Source: Rotaria sordida
Taxonomy: Eukaryota > Rotifera > Eurotatoria > Philodinida > Philodinidae
Direction: 5' to 3'
DNA: 64,000 nucleotides
Assembly: GCA_905250125.1 (NCBI GenBank)
Contig: CAJNOL010001017.1
Span: 21,227 to 85,226 of the forward strand
Positions 54,177 through 64,000 of this stretch are shown piece by piece. The notes beneath the pieces are model-generated. The model was not told the DNA's origin, did no database searches, and saw nothing but the letters and a program-made list of their open reading frames with translations. Both the position numbers and the translations under genes were made by a program. How positions within the stretch are numbered: position 1 is the first letter of the stretch; every line of letters begins with the position of its first letter.

Positions 54177-57100
54177 AACACGTGAACACTACTACTTGAG
54201 ACGACATTCAGTATTTATGGACAATAATATAAGAGAATGACAAATGATAAATGACCATTGAAATAGAGAGGGGAAATAAAAGAGAATGTAGGTCCCTCGC
54301 TTTCTCTTTCTCGTCGACAATTGACTATCAAACCGAACCAAACGGAATTATGCAATCTTGATTTCTCTTTTTTTTTTCCACTAATGAACAGGTGGCCAAG
54401 ACGAAAGATGAATTAGCCATATGTATAACACCTTTTTTTTTTCTTTATTAAGTACCATTTCATATTTTATTTTCTCACTTGCACTAGACAAAAAAAATCA
54501 AATATATGTATTCTCATTTTGAATATACGTATACATATATATATATAAAGATGCGGCGTAGTGGCACCAACAGTACACATTGTAGAAAGGCATTAAATGT
54601 GCATGATGACACCAATGTGTGGAAAAGATCACAGACAGATGGGAAACAGCTTTGATAAATCATTTCAAAGTATTCATCATGAAGAGATCATAAAAAAATA
54701 AGTGTTCATGCAGTTGATTTGAAAGTAAATAGAAATGTTTAGAAGATTCTTAGCTGAATTATCACAAAAGAAAAAAAGATAATTTATGAGGTTTCTGTTT
54801 TTCTTTTAATATCATTGTTTTTATGTCCTTTCCTCTTGTCATCTTTTTTCTTTTCCCATACTAAACAAACATATCATAGAGAAAATAATAAGTATTTTTC
54901 CAGGAGCATTTTTCTCATTGTTTGTTTTTTTTTTCAATAACTTCATTTTTAACGAATCGACCATATCAATAATTGTTACCCTCCGGTCTTTTCATGTCCC
55001 AGCTGTGACTTTTTGTCAATGGGATGATGATGATGATCATCATCATCGTCAACATTCGCCTTCTTCTTACCTTCACAACATGTCGTTTGACTTTATTCAT
55101 ATATACTGCTGTGATGATTGGGACTGTTACACTCACTCTTTCTTCTCGACTATTTTCATTTCATTACACTTCTCAAAATTGACCATTGAAAGAACTAAAG
55201 AGAGACAGAAAGAGAGAGCAGAGAAAAAGAAAATGAATGACCGAACGAGTAAAGAATGCCAATCAAGTACAAAGAAAAAAAGATATATACGTATGATGTG
55301 GGACTTTTGCTTGCGTGTATAAAGAGAGAAAGTTTATTTGGACAGACAATGTCGTCTCGCGCGAAATATGATCAATTTTCAAACAACATGTATACGGGAT
55401 AGATGCTTATCTTTATGCATACATAAAGGTGATGTTCAATCATACGATTCAACAGTGGCATCCGTGATTGAGAGCAATTTCTCATTTTTCTTTTTCTTTA
55501 TACAGTCATATCGGATAGAGGGAGAAAAAAAAATAGTTTGCTTATTCGCCTTTGACTAATACTCCTACTTACTTAGTTTGTCTGATCTTTATCTAGTTGA
55601 GTCTATTGCATGAACACCAGCTGACGTGATTCCATCGTTTTTCGCTTGAGTGCATATCTCTTTTTTCTGTGGCGTCAATGAAGAATAAAAAAAGTAAAAA
55701 AAAAAGAAAAAAAAGAGATCAAGTTAATCAACAATGCGAAAGTTATTGATTAAAACACCATCATTTCCTGCATTGTATATGTCGGTAACTAACCTTGAGG
55801 CGATGCATGAGTATGTGTGAATGTCCATCTGTATATTCATATAGAAGACATAGAGAGAGAGGAACAGAGAAAGGAAGCTGTTTGCTGCATGTTCATTTTT
55901 TTTTTCTTTCTTTCTTTCTTTTCAAAGTGTGATGTTATTTAGGCTTCAAATGACCTTTATTCATTGTCTTCACGAATATGAATGCACACATTTTCAAGTG
56001 GTGTTGGGGACAATCAATCGGAAATTGTGTTGTGTGATGATCGATGATCTGAGCGTGTGCATGCGGGCAAGCGAAAGGTGCTTCATTAACACTTTCATAT
56101 ATACATACTTGACACGTTTGATATCAAAAAATAATTTGAATAATGGTAAATTTGCATTTAAAACTGGCTAACGATGATGAATATTACAAAGAAGAAAATG
56201 TCTTTTCTAATTCAATAAGTGCATGCACTCCGCCTGCTTTTGACCAGAATGATGATTGATAAAACGGGACAGAAACAGCAGGAATAGTAATTATTCTATT
56301 GTATAAAACAGCTAACTAGTCCACTCAATAGCAACAACTGACTGATTTTGCTCGATTAGTGAATCTGCTACTAATAATTAACATTGGCAATATTTTGTTC
56401 AGTATTTAAGTGGAATTGAGAAGACGACGAAGAAGAAGACGACGACAGCATTGTCACAGTTTTTTTTTCCTATAGTACACTCCAAACTTTCTCGAAAGAT
56501 AAGATCTAATAGTTATGGCGTAATCATTACAACTCGTAATTTCCGCTCAACTACTCCTATACCCTCAAGCTATTGGACATGACAACAGGCTACCATGTAT
56601 AACAAGTGAAAGTCGAGATATATGAGTTTGGCCATGCACTTATTCTTTTCTATTCTTCTGCTATTTAATTCGATTTGCATATTTGAGACATATATATCTA
56701 CATCATGTTCTTTTTTCTTTGGGCTGATTGAACAAAATCATAGTAGCTAAGTCAGTCAGTCAGGCTCGTAAGCCAGAAGCAAAAGATCAATATTTATTTT
56801 ATACTGTGCGTATGTGATCATTTGTTTGAAGTAATACCGAAGCTAATTTCCGTTGCTTGGACTTACCCATCAGTCAGTCAGGTGTCTCATTGCCATTCCA
56901 ATGGTTCAGAATAGGTCATTATAGTTAGATGATAAGAAAATAGAACATACACATATGTGCTTACAAATTGAAGACGAATAATAGTATTACGAGACTGATG
57001 ACGATTGTAGGAATAGAAGCATAAAGAAACAAAGTGAGATGCAGTATTCCCGCGAGTCGCAAGCTTTCCGTATGTGTGTGTGTGTGTTAATGCGATAATC

Positions 57101-58272
57101 GTGTTGCATGTATGCTCTAGAATAAGAAATAGCAACAGTATGATCGATCACTAGACTGCCGAAAAACGAGAATTTGATTAAGCGAGAACGAGCAAGGCAG
57201 AAGATGGATCGTTTCAAGGCACGAGCAATGAGTACCTTATTTTGCAACTACTAAATAGATTTAACGATCGATAATAAGACGAAAAAATAAGAATGGCAAG
57301 CAACGATGCATACTCAGATTCTATCATGAAAATTGTATGGATCTTATGTTTATTTCTTTGAACATTTTGTTTTCTTGGATAAAAATACTTTCTTTTATTT
57401 TTTTTTCTATTCTATTTTCTGATAAAATATTCATATTGCATGCAAAAGATATATTTAGTAATATATATTGGCATATCTATATTCATCAAATGCTTTTTCT
57501 TTTGATTGTTAGTGATAGATGAGAGATTAAATAGTGAGTAAGTCATTTGTTATTACTATAGATTTTATTCAAACTAAAAATAATCAAATCTTTTAAATGT
57601 ATATTTTATAATTATGAGTACGTATAAAATTAAGAGAATAGACGAATAACATTGTATCAATAATATAAGATTGAAATATGAAAAATAAATTGAAATTTAA
57701 CAAATTCGTTTACCATCGTAAATGATTGATGTTTATTTAAGCTTAAAATGTCCTATTGGAGTGATATTGTCATCATCACATGTATCATGCAGTTTTAAGT
57801 CAATCATATTCATGAATAATTATTGATGAAATATTTATGTACATCTATAACTGTTAAAGCAAATCAACAATTGAGCAAACTTTATAAATGTATAGCAATA
57901 GTTTACAATAGCAATACTAGAGTCTACATCATAATAATGAAATAATAATAATTGTCTCCTAGATGAACAATGTACTATCAATCAGATGTAGAGAATGTGG
58001 TATCCATCATGAGCAAACTTTAGATAAACAATATAACACACTCCACATGTAAAATGCTGAATATTCACTTTTTCTTCCAACTGAAACTTCATATCTTTCG
58101 AATGTAGGATTCATATCATGATTTACTATATATGAACTGATTTGAAAAGATTTATTAAATAACACAATCATTTAATACAAAATCATTAAAGATATTAGAT
58201 ATTTATTTAAACAATTTATTATAAAAATACATGTATCAATATTTTCAATTATTAATCATAATCATAGTTATC
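53050..58272. other. About 5 kb without recognised genes
   Basis: Sequence with microsatellites (TA run at about 54147-54172, TTTC run near 55908-55921, GT run near 57074-57087) and short low-complexity frames such as an Asp/His-rich one at 54918-55322. None has a recognisable domain or splice context. The stretch at about 57740-58060 is similar to 61910-62180 (see duplication). Confidence 0.45.
57740..58060. repeat. Diverged direct repeat, copy 1
   Basis: Similar in the same orientation to 61910-62190. Both contain atcatgcagtttta, then catgaa(t/c)aattattgatgaa, then tggagcaaacttta or a close variant, then acatgtaaaa. It appears to be part of a larger duplication that includes the glycine-rich gene (58273 and 63617). 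Confidence 0.6.
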
Positions 58273-58416
58273 TCAAAAGCTCCCATGTGGATATCTACCA
58301 CCATGGTATCCTTGAAAGCTTCCATCACCATATCCTCTACTATATCCACCAGAGGAACTATGAGGGTGACCAAGTCCATCATATCGACAAAAGAGATAAT
58401 CACTATTGCCACCCAT
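58273..58416 (-). CDS. Short glycine-rich peptide, degenerate paralogue
   Basis: A 47 aa frame starting MGGNSDYLFCRYDG and ending GYHGGRYPHGSF. The Gly/Tyr-rich composition and shared 3' flank (aaaatcatt ... gatatttatttaa) link it to the larger Gly-Gly-Tyr gene at 63617. It lacks the regular GYGG array and may be a decayed or truncated copy. No signal peptide is visible, and an upstream exon could be missing. Function unknown. Confidence 0.5.
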   Translation of the reverse strand: MGGNSDYLFCRYDGLGHPHSSSGGYSRGYGDGSFQGYHGGRYPHGSF

Positions 58417-59055
58417 TGTTTATATTAAATCATGCTAGAATTAATATAAAGACGAAAAAAAAAATCTATTTATAATTATTATTATTCAATTTTTAAGTTT
58501 ACTTGTCTTAGATATAAAATTTGTGTTTATAACATGAGTAAATATAAAGAGAAGAAACTATCTGCCTTTCATATTCAACAATGTCGTGTATTCTTGCTGT
58601 TGTTATTTAGATATCGAGAGTTCGAGAAAAATCTTAGAAGTAAACATATTTCTCAATTACGAACGTAGATGTTTTACTTGCACTTTTTTTTGGGTCATAA
58701 AAAAAACAAAACAATTAGTACCTGAGTTAACCTGAATAATCATGAATGAAAAGGTAGACCAAAAATAAGCAACTGTACGCCTGGATGTGAAGCTTACAAA
58801 ACAAACACGTTTATACATCTATTGTTTTCTTATCGAATAGGCATTGGATAAAAACAGTTAAGTTTTTCAAATTCATAATAAACAATAAATTTACTATATT
58901 TAATATTTCATTTCATAAATAAATATAAAAAAAAAACAAATCAATCAATCTAATATCGAATGCACTTATTATAATACAAAAAAAAAGAGAAAAATAAATA
59001 TTGTGTTTTTTTAATATCTATATGAAGCCATAAGGGAATAGTTGATCACATAAAA
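58417..59055. other. Intergenic
   Basis: AT-rich spacer, no feature recognised. It includes the 3' flank of the RRM gene on the minus strand. Confidence 0.5.
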
Positions 59056-60013
59056 TTATGGTGAATCTGAAAAATCATCATGAATTTTATAGTTTCGTTG
59101 ACGCTTTGATCGTTTCTCATTACTATTACTTCGTTGTCGTTGATTAGGATAATATTGTTTATTTACAAATCGATTTGATATATTTTCTAAGACTGTAAGA
59201 CGTTGTTCAATATTTTTATTTGATTTTAATTCATATTTTGATTTAAGTTCAGCATTTTCATTTTTTAATATAAATACTTCAGCTTCAAGTCGTTCAATTT
59301 TATCTCGAGAATAGCTTGGTTGTTCTAAAAATAAATATCAATCATTATTTTATCATAAAATCAATTCTTTTACCTCGAAGTTGTTTCGTTAAATATTCAA
59401 TATGACTAATTAATTTATGAGCAACTGGATCTCTTACAGATAAAACTGGTTTTGTTGTTAATGGAGCTGATGGTTGATCCCAACGAGATGTTTTTTTTAT
59501 TTTTTCCATGATCCGTTCGAATACAAGTGGTGCACCATCAATTATAAACATAGTTGAAGGCATAAGAACAATTTGATCAACATAATCATGATATGAAAAA
59601 GAAATCAATGCTTTATTTTCATTGATTATATCTAATCTATTAATGTAAGACTGATAATCTCGAAAACAATAGAGCAAAGCTGCTTCAGTTAATACACTAT
59701 TTGAATAAGATGATGTTGTTAATTTAACAGATAAAGTATGAGAATCAATATGCCAATTATCTTGTTCTAAACGAAAACGACGTAATCGAACGATACTTTG
59801 ACCAATAACACATGTACGATAATTAACAAGACGATCAACAATAAGATAACTGGCGAAATAAATGATAGCTGAACTTGATTCTGGAAATGTTTTAATCCAT
59901 TCAACTGAACCATATGATATGAAAAATGTACGCAAATCATCAGTACTGATTTGATTAATATCTAGATCAAGAACTAATAATTTACATCGATTGTTGTTAA
60001 TTGATGACGTCAT
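59056..60013 (-). CDS. RRM-like RNA-binding protein with C-terminal coiled coil
   Basis: Exons 59374-60013 and 59056-59324 give 302 aa. The first part looks like a divergent RRM: CKLLVLDLDINQISTDDLRT, then FFISYGSVEWIKTFPES and SAIIYFASY, with weak RNP1/RNP2 motifs. A second, weaker RRM-like block lies around YQSYINRLDIINENKALISF. The C-terminal exon encodes a coiled coil (DKIERLEAEVFILKNENAEL) and a basic tail (RQRSNSNEKRSKRQRN) that could be a nuclear signal or RNA contact. ATG 60013 is chosen; the frame continues upstream to 60061 without an ATG. Family not identified; RNA binding inferred from fold pattern. Confidence 0.6.
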
Positions 60014-60605
60014 TTGAACAACTGCTGAACGAAAGAATAGACTTAATTTTAAAACAATCAAAAGAAAGCAATATATTTATACAAAATGAAAGCGAATGAT
60101 GAGAAAGAAAAGTTCAAACTTGACTAGTATTGCATGATTTTATTAAGATTACTATCTCAATTAAAATCGTGCTTGCTTATAAATTTAAATGTTGTTCAAA
60201 ATTTGCCTTATTTTTCCTTTAAGGATTAAAAATATTTTCGATAGATGACACCGTATTACTTGATTTATTCAAAGTGGCACGTAATAAGTGAGAAAAAGGA
60301 CTTGATTGCAATGGCTTAATACGTTCTTACTAATTCTTCATATATCTCAGATGTATAGTTGCAACTTGACGAAGACATTTTATCATGAATTCTGAGCTTT
60401 AGCAGATTCTTATTTAGTTTACAAATTCTCCTAGAAAAAATGTATCCTTTTGTAATATTCAAGCATCTTTACAAACAAAACTACTAATTCAACAAACATT
60501 TATTTTATCTATTATATTTACTAAATAACCACATTCTTTATCCAAGGATACTTCGTTTAAAAATAAATATAATAATCATAGAAAAAAAAATGCCTTGATT
60601 TATTT

Positions 60606-61007
60606 TTACTCAACTGCTGAATTTATTTCAATTTGAAATATTACACTAAAATCTACAATTTCAGCCATTACAAGACATAAATAAATCGTATTTGTTAAAA
60701 TTCCTTCTATCAATACAGTAGAATATGCTGTACACAATGGATGTAATCGATTGATATAATCATTATGTTTAATTATCGATATAAATAACGATTTGCTGTG
60801 ACACATGAAAAAGTCAATCATGTATGACATAAATACCTTGATGATTAAAAGGTAAATTATGCACTTGCTTTTTAAATAAACAAATCCAAAGTTCATTCCA
60901 AACATATTGTACTTTGTATTATTCATCATAATAACATCGATTTTCTTTTGATATTCTTTCATTAAATGATCAACGAACTCAATAACATTTACAACAAACA
61001 AATACAA
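60606..61007 (-). pseudogene. Possible decayed dehydrogenase-like fragment
   Basis: An open stretch without an ATG at its 5' end. Pieces such as LMKEYQKKIDVIMMNN and SLFISIIKHNDYINRLHP vaguely recall a short-chain dehydrogenase (KIDVLINNAG, NxLHPG). The Tyr-x3-Lys motif is not convincing. It may be a relic in the same decaying region as the BUB3 fragment, or chance. Confidence 0.25.
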
Positions 61008-61239
61008 AAAAAAAAGAATAAATAAAACAGAAGAACATCAAGTTTTTATCTATTTATGATAAATATAAGAATGCTGATTTCACATGATTCTCATTCTGAT
61101 TATTATAATATTTGAACAAGAGACATATGAATATAATCAAAAAGCGTTTCATCAACCATCTATACAATAATATAATCATATTTCTTTTCTTTTTTTCTAA
61201 TGATATCAACAACAAGACATAGAACAAAGAAAAACATAA

Positions 61240-61860
61240 TTATCTTTTGTTTTTTTCTTCTTTCGGTTTAGTTTCCAAAGCAGATACATGTCTAAAAAAA
61301 CATGTTAGCTTTTGTAACATCATTTGATGCTAATTGTAGATCGGCATCAATTTCATAATTATATAATGGTGTTATAGCAAGTATATTTTGTTTAGATAAA
61401 AAAGCCAAACATGTTATACCAGCAGAATATCTAAAAGTACAAAAGACTAAATCATTTCAAAATCAAATAAAACAATATTTTACTGATGACATTGACAAAA
61501 ACGTTTTTTATTAATACCATCCAATATATTCACAAATGCATCAAAACCCACCAGTTGCAAATGTTCCAGATTATTTATGAAAATCAATAGCATTATCAGG
61601 AAAGATATTATTGATTCCTTTTGTTTTTGAGTGATAACATTTAAATGCATTTTGTTTCTTTTGAGTTTCTGGATTTGGATCAAAAAATTCTACAGCAACT
61701 TGACCTGCATCAAAAACTAACAATTTGACAGAAAATATAAAATTAAACAAAAATCTTCAATTGATCTCAGAAATATATCCTTGTTTGTTTCGAAAATAAT
61801 GAATAGAAAATGTTTGATATTTTAAATTTGATGTTGGATTTTCAATTAGAATTTGACTAT
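61240..61860 (-). pseudogene. bub3: Decayed BUB3 (WD40 spindle-checkpoint protein) fragment
   Basis: Minus-strand pieces match the C-terminal half of BUB3 in order: SNLKYQTFSIHYFRNKQGY; then, after an intron-like gap, GQVAVEFFDPNPETQKKQNA and NIFPDNAIDFH; then AFVNILDGINKKRFCQCH; then GITCLAFLSKQNILAI and NYEIDADL; then HVSALETKPKEE. Lesions are an in-frame TAA after AIDFHK, frame shifts at T-runs near 61548 and 61302, and loss of the WD40 Trp (NILDG where NIWDG is expected). The N-terminal half is absent. Intron-like borders remain, so it came from genomic DNA, not a retrocopy. Confidence 0.7.
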
Positions 61861-61909
61861 TTATTTTAAGTAAATCTCTCATCAATAGTTTATGTATAAT
61901 TGTTATGTC

Positions 61910-62190
61910 AACATGGTATGGATCATGCAGTTTTACACCAATAAAATTCATGAACAATTATTGATGAAACATGTAAATGCAGCTATGACTATGAATGCAA
62001 ATAAACAATGGAGCAAACTTTACAGATGTAGAGTTCAATTTACAATGATAGTATTTTAGTTTCCGCTATCAAAACTAGATAATAATAATTTTCTCAGACA
62101 TGATCCATATGTCATGGATGAAATATAAAGACTAGATATTTATTAGAAACAAACTTGAGATATAAAACACTATCGATCTTACATGTAAAA
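61910..62190. repeat. Diverged direct repeat, copy 2
   Basis: Partner of 57740-58060. The BUB3 relic ends where this repeat begins, so the boundary of the duplicated block probably lies near 61860-61910. Confidence 0.6.
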
Positions 62191-63616
62191 CACCGAATAA
62201 AATCCTAAATACAAAAGATGACGAGCAACTTGAGATTCTATTAAATCATTCACAATTTCTAGAGAGATCTTTATGTTGTCACTGAAAAGAGTTATATTTT
62301 ATCTGATGACCTCGACAATAATTTCTAATTTTAACCTTGTTTCATCCGATTCATTATCAGTAATTGAGTTTTTTGAATTTGTCCGAATCTGATTCAATCA
62401 ACAACAAACATAATCTTTCAATGCCAGTAAGAGAAGCGTTCTTGAAACAAAACAGTCAAACAGATCCACAGATCTTCATACGAGTTACAATAGCATAATT
62501 TTTTCTAAAATATAAAGTCAATCACTCGCATTATGTATCGTTTGCATATGGCTCAATAATTGAATAGCAAGAAAATTAAAAAGATTTTAATCGATGTTAT
62601 ATACATATGTCAATTCTTTATCTGACGATCTGATTCGTATAGACGAAATCTGTTCAACATACAATGCACTGCTAGCTTATTTATCAGTCTTTAGCTCATC
62701 TGAATGAAAGCGATTATCTATGATGAAACAGTTTGTAGAAAAAGAACGGTTAAATATAAGTTAAGAATGATTTTAGGATCATTTGCATTCATTTCGAAAA
62801 ATACCATAGTATCTTTTTATGAAAAGAAATGCGTTCTGAGGCTTAGAAGGCATACTTCATTGATTATGTCGGAATTCGAGTCTTCATTCATATGTATTTT
62901 TTCAGTTTAGAATATGCTTTTCCATTTTATGAACGTGTCGAAATTTCAAGAAAATAATACATAGACAGAATATAGTTTTAAGTAGTAAAGAATGACATTT
63001 TACTGAATACTTTTCTATTTGAGAAAGATCTCTTCGTCTGTGAGACACTTGGATCCGAACATCATTGATTAAATCAAATGGCTGTGAGAACAAAATTCCA
63101 GTAAAGAAAATCTAAAAAATTTCTTGAATACGTGGTATAAAGGAGTATAACAGTGTCCTCAAAACACATTGATTTAATAAACTATGCGCTTGCGATTAAC
63201 TATAGTTTCCTATTGACTTATTTTTATGAATTATCCAACTCAGAGCTCATACAACACTAAGGTAATCAAAGCAATATGCTGTCTATAATGAACATGAGTA
63301 TTTATACGTGCACAAACGCTGAAAACAATACATAAACTGCAAAGATCATCGCAACTCGATGGTGTCCGAGAGCCTTCTAAGCTGTATTTTGCTGCGTTTA
63401 TTCCGAAGAGTCCTCTAGTATCTAGTGAATTCGATTAAATTTTGCTGGATCGAAACTTGATATTCATGAAATTTAGGAATCATACCACAATTCAGTATAT
63501 ATGATCTTATTCGACAAGACTGATTCAACAACAAAATCATTTAATAGTAAGTCATAAAAGGCATGGATATTTATTTAAGCTGTTAATTATAAAAATAAAC
63601 ACATGAATGTTCTCAA
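62191..63616. other. Intergenic / 3' flank of the glycine-rich gene
   Basis: No gene is recognised. The part about 63460-63616 resembles 58090-58272 and is the 3' flank shared by the two glycine-rich copies. Short frames at 62704 and 62902 have no domain. Confidence 0.45.
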
Positions 63617-64000
63617 TTACCATCCGCAACCATAACCTCCACCATATCCCCCATATCCACCACCATATCCACCACCATATCCACCACCATATCCCCCATA
63701 TCCACCACCATATCCCCCATATCCACCACCATATCCACCATATCCCCCATATCCACCACCATATCCCCCATATCCACCACCATATCCACCATATCCACCA
63801 CCATGTCCACCATAGCCACCATATCCGCCGTGTCCACCGTATGAAACTACACTAGTACTATACACCGGATATGCACCACCGTAGCCTCCATGACTATGGC
63901 CTCCACTATAGGGATATACTCCACCATACACACCACAGTTATATCCTCCGCCGTATCCACCACCAAGACCGTAGGAACTCAGTCCAGTGTATCCACCACC
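63617..64000 (-). CDS. Glycine/tyrosine-rich repeat protein, 5' end outside the window
   Basis: Minus-strand frame open to the window edge and ending at TAA 63617-63619, at least 127 aa. It starts in the window with GGGYTGLSSYGLGGGYGG, has a His-containing section (YSGGHSHGGYGG), then a long tandem array of GYGG and GYGGG units, and ends GYGCGW. Such GGY-rich proteins are found in cuticles, secreted glues and YGGW-type antimicrobial peptides of invertebrates. Which applies cannot be told because the N-terminus (signal peptide) is missing. The array rests on a tandem DNA repeat of ccaccatatcc units, so its length probably varies between alleles. Confidence 0.7.
   Translation of the reverse strand, partial: GGGYTGLSSYGLGGGYGGGYNCGVYGGVYPYSGGHSHGGYGGAYPVYSTSVVSYGGHGGYGGYGGHGGGYGGYGGGYGGYGGGYGGYGGYGGGYGGYGGGYGGYGGGYGGGYGGGYGGYGGGYGCGW

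Noticed and set aside
54918-55322. 134-codon frame with Asp and His runs
   Set aside because: It depends on a non-ATG start and simple-sequence DNA, with no domain or splice context.
63607-63855. Histidine/proline-rich frame on the plus strand
   Set aside because: It is the opposite-strand shadow of the GYGG array and arises from the ccaccatatcc DNA repeat.

Overview
This looks like nuclear DNA of a small, AT-rich invertebrate; a bdelloid rotifer (Rotaria/Adineta type) fits best. The genes are animal genes (ELAV, MAP4K, CCP110, GATAD1, a SUEL-lectin/CUB receptor). Most introns are only about 45-70 bp, with a T-rich tract before AG. Some genes look bacterial in type, and one gene pairs poly-ADP-ribose-binding PBZ fingers with a PARP domain. 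The taxon is an inference; no marker gene is present. All exons below were read by eye from GT..AG borders and phase. Nearly every assembled model comes out as a whole number of codons, which is a useful internal check.

Layout. 0.6-4.6 kb (-): ELAV/Hu RNA-binding protein with two mutually exclusive RRM2 exons and upstream alternative 5' exons to 6.5 kb. 7.6-14.7 kb (+): MAP4K/GCK kinase in 24 exons. 16.6 kb (+): small B-box-like coiled-coil protein. 21.3-26.3 kb (-): PBZ-PBZ-PARP(-BRCT). 28.4-31.4 kb (+): two related atypical Cys/His proteins. 31.7 kb (+): small unknown gene. 32.6-35.2 kb (-): unknown gene with an internal repeat, divergent by only 94 bp from 35.2-38.5 kb (+), CCP110-like. 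40.3 kb (+): two-Ig-domain surface protein. 42.1 and 42.9 kb (+): general-stress-protein-26-like flavin protein and a TSNAXIP1-like protein, 136 bp apart. 46.4 and 47.7 kb (+): GATAD1 and an M29-type aminopeptidase, 135 bp apart. 49.6 kb (+): MORN protein with an in-frame TGA. 51.0-53.0 kb (-): SUEL-CUB membrane receptor. 53-58 kb: no gene seen. 58.3-64 kb (-): a duplicated glycine-rich gene region enclosing an RRM protein and a decayed BUB3 copy.

The most striking large-scale feature is a set of at least eleven long inverted repeats (foldback elements), some sharing sequence. All six introns longer than 1 kb contain at least one, while every other intron is under about 400 bp. So palindromic insertions explain essentially all intron expansion here. 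Transcription through them would give long hairpin RNAs, the longest with about 450 bp arms in the CCP110-like gene.

The genes do not form one pathway. The close same-strand pairs and T-rich AG sites just before start codons are compatible with spliced-leader trans-splicing, which is known in bdelloids, but no leader gene was found.
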